A stretch of DNA of 64,000 nucleotides from assembly GCF_048773025.1 (NCBI RefSeq), contig NC_133546.1:91963104-92027103 (forward strand), in the 5' to 3' direction. Source of the stretch: Camelus bactrianus. Lineage: Eukaryota; Chordata; Mammalia; Artiodactyla; Camelidae. The notes beneath the pieces were generated by a model, which was not told the origin of the DNA, ran no database searches, and was given only the letters and a program-made list of their open reading frames with translations. The first letter of the stretch is position 1. The number at the start of each line of letters is the position of its first letter. Below, piece by piece: positions 59,190-64,000 of this stretch. The translations under genes were made by a program, and so were the position numbers.

Positions 59190-60180
59190 TGGATTGTTCA
59201 ATAGCCCTTTCTTGGATGTGTGGGCTTATACTTTTCATCAAAATTAGGAATTTTTTGATGATTAATTCATCAATTTTTTCCCTGCAACTTCTCTCTTTCC
59301 CTTTGGGGACTCCAATTACGCAGATATTAGGCAGCTTGAAGTCGTCTCACAGCTCACTGGTGCTCTGTTTACTTTGGAGGTGATTCCTTCTCTCTGTGTT
59401 TCATTTTGGATGATTCTCATTTCTAAGTCTAACAAATGTGTTCATCTCTTCTCATTCCATGTCTAACCTGCTGTCAATCTTAAGCCAAGGTTTGTTTCAT
59501 TTCATGCATCATCATTTTCATCTCTGGAAGTTCCGTTGGGATCTTTTTCATAGGTTCCGTGTCTCTATTTGACATGTGCAGTGTTTCCTCCGGCTTCTTG
59601 AGCAGGTGAAATGCAGTTTTAATGTCCTGATCTACTAGTTCTGTCATCGTTGTTACTTCTGGGTCAGGTCAGTTGGTTGACTTTTCTCCTCATGATGGTA
59701 TTATTTTTCTCCTTTGCATGTCTGATAATGTTTTATGGGATGCCAGACTCCTAATTTTTTTTCCCTTTGTAAGATGCTATTTGTTTTTGTTTTCCTATAG
59801 ATATTCCTGAGTTTTGTACTGACCACATTTCGGTTTTTGGTGGCTTCTCCATGGTACCCTTAACCTTTTCCACTAGATAGCTAGTGTCACTGTGACATTT
59901 GGTGCTTTGACAGAAACGACTCTCAACAAATGACCTCAAGTCTCCTTTGAACTAAACTTCTGACTTACAGCGTTCCTTTATTATTTTTCACATCTTGAGG
60001 GGACTTTCTACTGCCATTGGCACTGTTTTATTTACCTCCTTTCCACCTTTGCCTCTTCCCTGTGCATTTAATCCCCTCATGGTCCGTGCAGTTGTTTGTG
60101 GTCTTGGCCTGTGACTGTTCATGGACAGAGCTAAAGGGCCTGTCTGTCCAGAATCAAACTCTGTGATGCTGTCCACTGGG
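59190..60180 (-). mobile_element. Old L1-like sequence, antisense
   Basis: CATTTTCATCTCTGGAAGTT near 59513, TCTGTCATCGTTGTTACTTC near 59640 and AATGTTTTATGGGATGCCAG near 59727 recall an antisense L1M/HAL1-type 5' region. Strongly diverged; assignment from memory only. Confidence 0.45.
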
Positions 60181-60189
60181 CAATCCCTA

Positions 60190-62115
60190 GTCCCCGAATG
60201 GCCCAGAAGCATCAGGAGTGTCCTCCTTATTTGGAATATTCAAGACATTATTGAAAAAAAAAAAAACTTGATGTGGATATGTTAATATGAAAGACATGAT
60301 TACAAGCAGGATTTTCCAAATTTCTAGAGAAAAATCTCTTCTACGTGCTTCTGATGCATCTATCATAATCAATATTCAAGTTAGGATTGAGCCTTAAATA
60401 TACATCATTTTCAAGCCAATACAGATCATGTTTGTTAGGGGAGGAATGAATGATGACAAATAGAATGGAACCATAGCATTTCCTGAATCCAGATTATCGA
60501 ACTCGACTCTAAAGTATAAAAAAATTCAGTGTCACAAGTGTATTCCTTCTTGAAAGGCTTTCATTGTATAATTTCTATGTGAGGGGAAAAAGAAGGATAG
60601 ATGACAGTTAATACCTTTTGCAAGTGGAAACAGCATCTAGCATCTGTTTGAGGAAGACTTGTTTATGAAGATCATATTTCTGAATAAAAACAGGATTTCC
60701 TTTGTGGTTTAATTCAATGAGCAATTATGGTAAAACATTTTTAATGGAGATATACTCATTTTCACAACGTGGTCTTTTGGACACAGTGGACTGAAGCTTA
60801 GTTTTGTCTAGCGAATTTCTGCTTTGTGATTTTCTAGATAATTCTCATTGCTGCCATTTGTTTGGTCATTATCCATAACTTTGTCTTATTGGGCCCCCAT
60901 CCTTATTAATCCTGCTCTGTTTGTCAGCGTCCTTGCTACCTACCCTTCCACACCATTTGTCTGTGGCTCATGTTCTCATCTTGATCTGAAAGAAAAGACC
61001 CCATGAGCTTCCTTGACAATGATCCTTCAAAGAGGTAGAGTATTTCCCACTTTACAAAGACTTCCAATTTTTATTTCATTTGATCTTCACAAGAGGCTCT
61101 TTTTCTCCCCATTTTACAGATGTCAACATTGAGGTTCAGTGTGGTAGTCATTAATACTGTTCACCAAATGTTTCTACTTCCCCCCCTCACGTGTGAGTGC
61201 TGGGATGGCCCTTCCTGGCTTTATGTGTGAAGCAGATGACTGGTACTCACCGATAAGTATTTAGTGGAAGTGACACATACCACTTCTGGGCTGGGCACTT
61301 AGTTATCGATGTCCTACTCTGTAGAACTCTCTTTTCCCTTTGCCATAGTGACTGGCCATGTTTACGACAATGTCTGCTAGTATTAGCATGAGCTATTGGG
61401 ATTCGGGGATTGTAAGTTATTGTAGGCATTCTGACTGCCACACTCAGTAAGAAATATGAACTGGACCATAATGCAAGTCTCCTTATCCATCCCATTTTCC
61501 ACTACACTGGTATTTCCAGAAGACAAAAATGTCTTCCTGTTAACAGAGTTGAACAGTCCTCTTCTTAACTTGGTTTGTGTAATTCTCTAAATACGAAGAT
61601 GCACTGTGGAATTTCCAGAGGTAAATAGTATGCAAAACTTTCCAAAATTATTTAACCAGAAAAACCTATCTTTTCTTGTGGAAGAACTTGCGAGATTAGC
61701 TTCTGCAGAACGCGCTTTGGGAGCATTGCACTAGATGCCTTGTGCTCGTCTTCATGAACCTTTCTTTATCTTCTTGGGGTTAAGGGCTTTGGTTAGAGAG
61801 GTGATTAGGGAAGTTAGGTGGAGGTCTAGAGGGGGAGGAGGATTAAAGGGAAGATCACTTACCAGCAACATCAGCTCAAGCTAGGGAGGGTTGTGGCCAG
61901 GTGGAATATCTAAAGGAGCAAGAGGAAGACCAGATGTTGGTTAAAGCAGAGTGGGAACATGAAGAGGGAGAGAAGGGCAGCAGCCTAGAGAAAGGTACAG
62001 ATGATGAGCAATCAAATGATCCTCCAAAGGATGCTGCTGCTGGAAGTATCCATAGAGGAGGGGGTCTGCCTTACAAACAGCTACGAAAACAAGTAGGAAA
62101 GCCTCCATTTGGAGA
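60190..62115. other. Mostly unclassified; weak MIR and splice pair
   Basis: A poly-A/T run lies at 60253-60265. A reversed MIR-like piece may lie at 61030-61145 (CCCATTTTACAGATGTCAAC near 61107). On the minus strand an acceptor with a good pyrimidine tract (CTTGCTCCTTTAG) and a donor (GCTG/GTAAGTGA) bound 61863-61909, but all frames there are closed. The plus frame 61901-62143 has acidic residues and no recognised domain. Confidence 0.4.
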
Positions 62116-62119
62116 GCTC

Positions 62120-62315
62120 ACTAGCGCTAGGTGCTTTGATTAGCACCTTACATATTTTGTCACTTGAGCCTGCAGGCACTGTTAGAATGCCCACTTCACA
62201 GGCTAGGAACTTACCCGGTGTCACCCGCACATTAAGATGGCACATCGGGATTTGCACTCCTGTCAGTCTAATTTCAACACCAGGTTTTCAGTCGCTGTGC
62301 TCTACTGCCTTCCTG
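62120..62315 (-). mobile_element. MIR SINE, antisense
   Basis: Reversed MIR: CGCTAGGTGCTTTGATTAGC near 62125, CCACTTCACAGGCTAGGAAC near 62191, and a degraded 'cagtctaatttcaacaccag' segment near 62264. Confidence 0.7.
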
Positions 62316-62319
62316 TCGT

Positions 62320-63365
62320 TCCTAAAGTCCAGCTCTTACCAATGCTTCCTGCTGCTTTGGCTTCTCTCTTTAGAAGCTGAATTAGTGGGATCTGTGTGTG
62401 TTCTGAATGGAGAACCTAGAGCAGTAGACCTGTGGGCTATAGAGGACTTTCATGTGTGGGTAACCACGTGTTCTACGTGGTTTCTTCTCAAAAGTCAGTC
62501 TTATAGGTGAGTCATCTTCCAAAACGGGGATGGTCAGCAAACAAAATACTATCAAAACACCTTCTATGAAGAGAATCACTTTCTAATTGAAGGCGACATC
62601 ATTTTGATGTCTAAAAGAAACTGAAGTATGGTTTATGACAAAAGCAGAAACTGGTTACAAACTAATCTCTCTTCTGCAGATGGTTCTGGTCATTTGTAGC
62701 TGGAGAAAGATGGTTTCAATCGGTAAGCCTGTAAAAGAAGGTGACTTCTTCCAATTTTGAAAGTTTCTTTTTTCATTCTTGCACTGCTAAACGATTGGAT
62801 TTGGACCATTTAGTTTCCCCCGCTGCATTTAGTTTCTGTGATTAGGTCCATAGAGATCAAGAGACATGAGTCATAAACTTTGAAACTAAGAGGCCTCTGA
62901 TTCATCTGGAGTTTGTTGGGTAGGTGAGTCACTGCATTGATTAACTTGAGTGGCTACTGAAATTTTCCCTTTCATTACTAGTCATCCAGACCCAGAATTG
63001 GTGGTGAGATACTCTTTTGTACTTTTTGATCCTCAGACTTTGTTTTCTGTGGTTTGGTTAGCTTTTTAAATTTTCTTGATTGTCTCTGAAAACCAAGCTA
63101 TAAACAAAAGCATTGACTCAATGAGCTGAATCACTTGGTGTTTAATTATGAACTACTTGGAGATGGTTAAAAATTCATGCAGTCTTGTATTTGTGATGGT
63201 ACAGGTTTAAAAGTCATTAAGAAACAGCATGACTAGCTTAGATAATAAATATTTGGCTTGAAAAATAAAAACATTGCAATTATGATCAGCATGACCCATG
63301 GTCAATAATCTGTCACATTTTTTCAAGTGAACTCCACAATTCACATAGATTTATAATGAAATTAG
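62320..63365. other. No gene or clear element
   Basis: About 1 kb, AT-rich, with no recognised repeat or exon. Confidence 0.45.
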
Positions 63366-63367
63366 CT

Positions 63368-63690
63368 CTTCATTCATTTATTCATTCATTCAACGAGCAT
63401 TTATTATTAATTACTAGGTATCAGGAACTGTGCCAGAAACTGCCAAGGACACAGAGATGAACAGAATCCCTTCTTGTTCTCAAAGAGCTTATTATCTAGC
63501 AGGAGAGTTAATACCTCTGCACACAAAACACTCTAATACAAGATACATGTGGAAAATAAGCAATAATGGTAAAGCACCACAGTAATTCAAAGAAGAGATA
63601 TCTTTTGGGGGAGGAGGGGGGAGAAATAGGAGAATCTTTGCAGAATATGTAGGATTCAAAGAAACAATAGTGGACAGAGAAGGCATGACA
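63368..63690 (-). mobile_element. L2 LINE, antisense
   Basis: Reversed L2 end: TTCATTTATTCATTCATTCA near 63372, GGAACTGTGCCAGAAACTGC near 63424, CAAAGAGCTTATTATCTAGC near 63481, then degraded body. Confidence 0.75.
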
Positions 63691-63773
63691 AGAAAGCAAA
63701 AAGTCGTGAAAGATACGGAACTTTCAAGGACGGAAACTAAGATATTTTAACAACTCCAAACGCATAGTGCACG

Positions 63774-63965
63774 GCAGTGCCTTCCAAACTCTATCATTCA
63801 TGAGAATCATCTGAATCATCTTGTTTTTAACTTTTTTATGTTTTAACATTTTATGCAGATTCTGTTTCTGGTAGGTCCAGAGTGGGGTGTATGAATCTGC
63901 ATTTCTAACCAGCTCCCAAGTGATATCCCAGCTTTTGGGCCATGGACCCCACGTGGAGCAGCAAG
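63774..63965 (+). mobile_element. MER5A-like hAT DNA transposon
   Basis: GCAGTGCCTTCCAAACTCTA at the start, CATGAGAATCATCTGAATCA near 63799, GTAGGTCCAGAGTGGGGTGT near 63871 and GCATTTCTAACCAGCTCCCA near 63899. Similar in order and length to the 55-kb copy. Confidence 0.75.
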
Positions 63966-64000
63966 GCCCTAGGGCACTGCACTAGGAGTCAGAGACCAAG

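Noticed and set aside
61247-61495. Minus-strand 82-codon ORF ending at a GTGAGT-like donor
   Set aside because: The stretch has the look of an old dispersed repeat, and no acceptor of quality precedes it.
1-64000. CRISPR array, operon or other prokaryotic or mobile defence system
   Set aside because: Regular spacer-repeat arrays and co-directional dense ORFs are absent. Repeat content is plainly mammalian.

Overview
This window is a typical repeat-rich, gene-poor stretch of a placental mammal genome. I see no bacterial-style genes, CRISPR arrays, operons or intact ORFs of known function. The best lineage clue is three short tRNA-like SINEs (near 17.9, 18.7 and 22.9 kb). Each has a tRNA-like head with A- and B-box promoter matches and is flanked by short target-site duplications; two of them carry A-rich tails. 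They resemble the tRNA-derived SINE family of camelids. A LINE-1 3' end near 24.6-25.3 kb looks like the L1 3' region of even-toed ungulates. I therefore infer a camelid (camel, llama or alpaca), with the window lying in an intron or between genes.

Layout. 0-10 kb: an L1 ORF2 fragment at the left edge, L2 and MIR fossils, a solo MLT1-type LTR (4.7-5.15 kb), and one candidate host coding exon on the minus strand (8.53-8.70 kb). 10-22 kb: a long sense L2 copy (10.7-12.3 kb), an antisense L2 split by a short L1 with a perfect 14-base target-site duplication (13.5-13.9 kb), several MIRs, two camelid-type SINEs, and an old L1 split by a MIR. 22-35 kb: a 106-base pure purine tract, a third SINE, an MLT1-type LTR split by an artiodactyl-type L1, opposed L2 copies, an L1 fragment that keeps the 5' end and ORF1 but not the 3' end, a large CTTT/CTTC microsatellite, and an L2 split by an L1. 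35.4-41.5 kb: a broken class I endogenous retrovirus on the minus strand, with one recognisable LTR, gag-like and env-like sequence and an AT-rich middle. 41.5-64 kb: L1, L2, MIR, MER5A-like and MLT1-like fragments separated by 1-2 kb stretches in which I see no recognisable element.

The region reads as layered insertions. L2 and MIR fossils form the oldest layer. MLT1 LTRs, MER5-like elements and older L1s come next. The retrovirus, younger L1s and camelid SINEs came later. No set of genes working together is visible. The only evidence for host genes is splice-site-bounded candidate exons, chiefly 8528-8698 on the minus strand. Family calls rest on remembered consensus sequences, with no database search, so most repeat edges are good only to about 10-50 bases.
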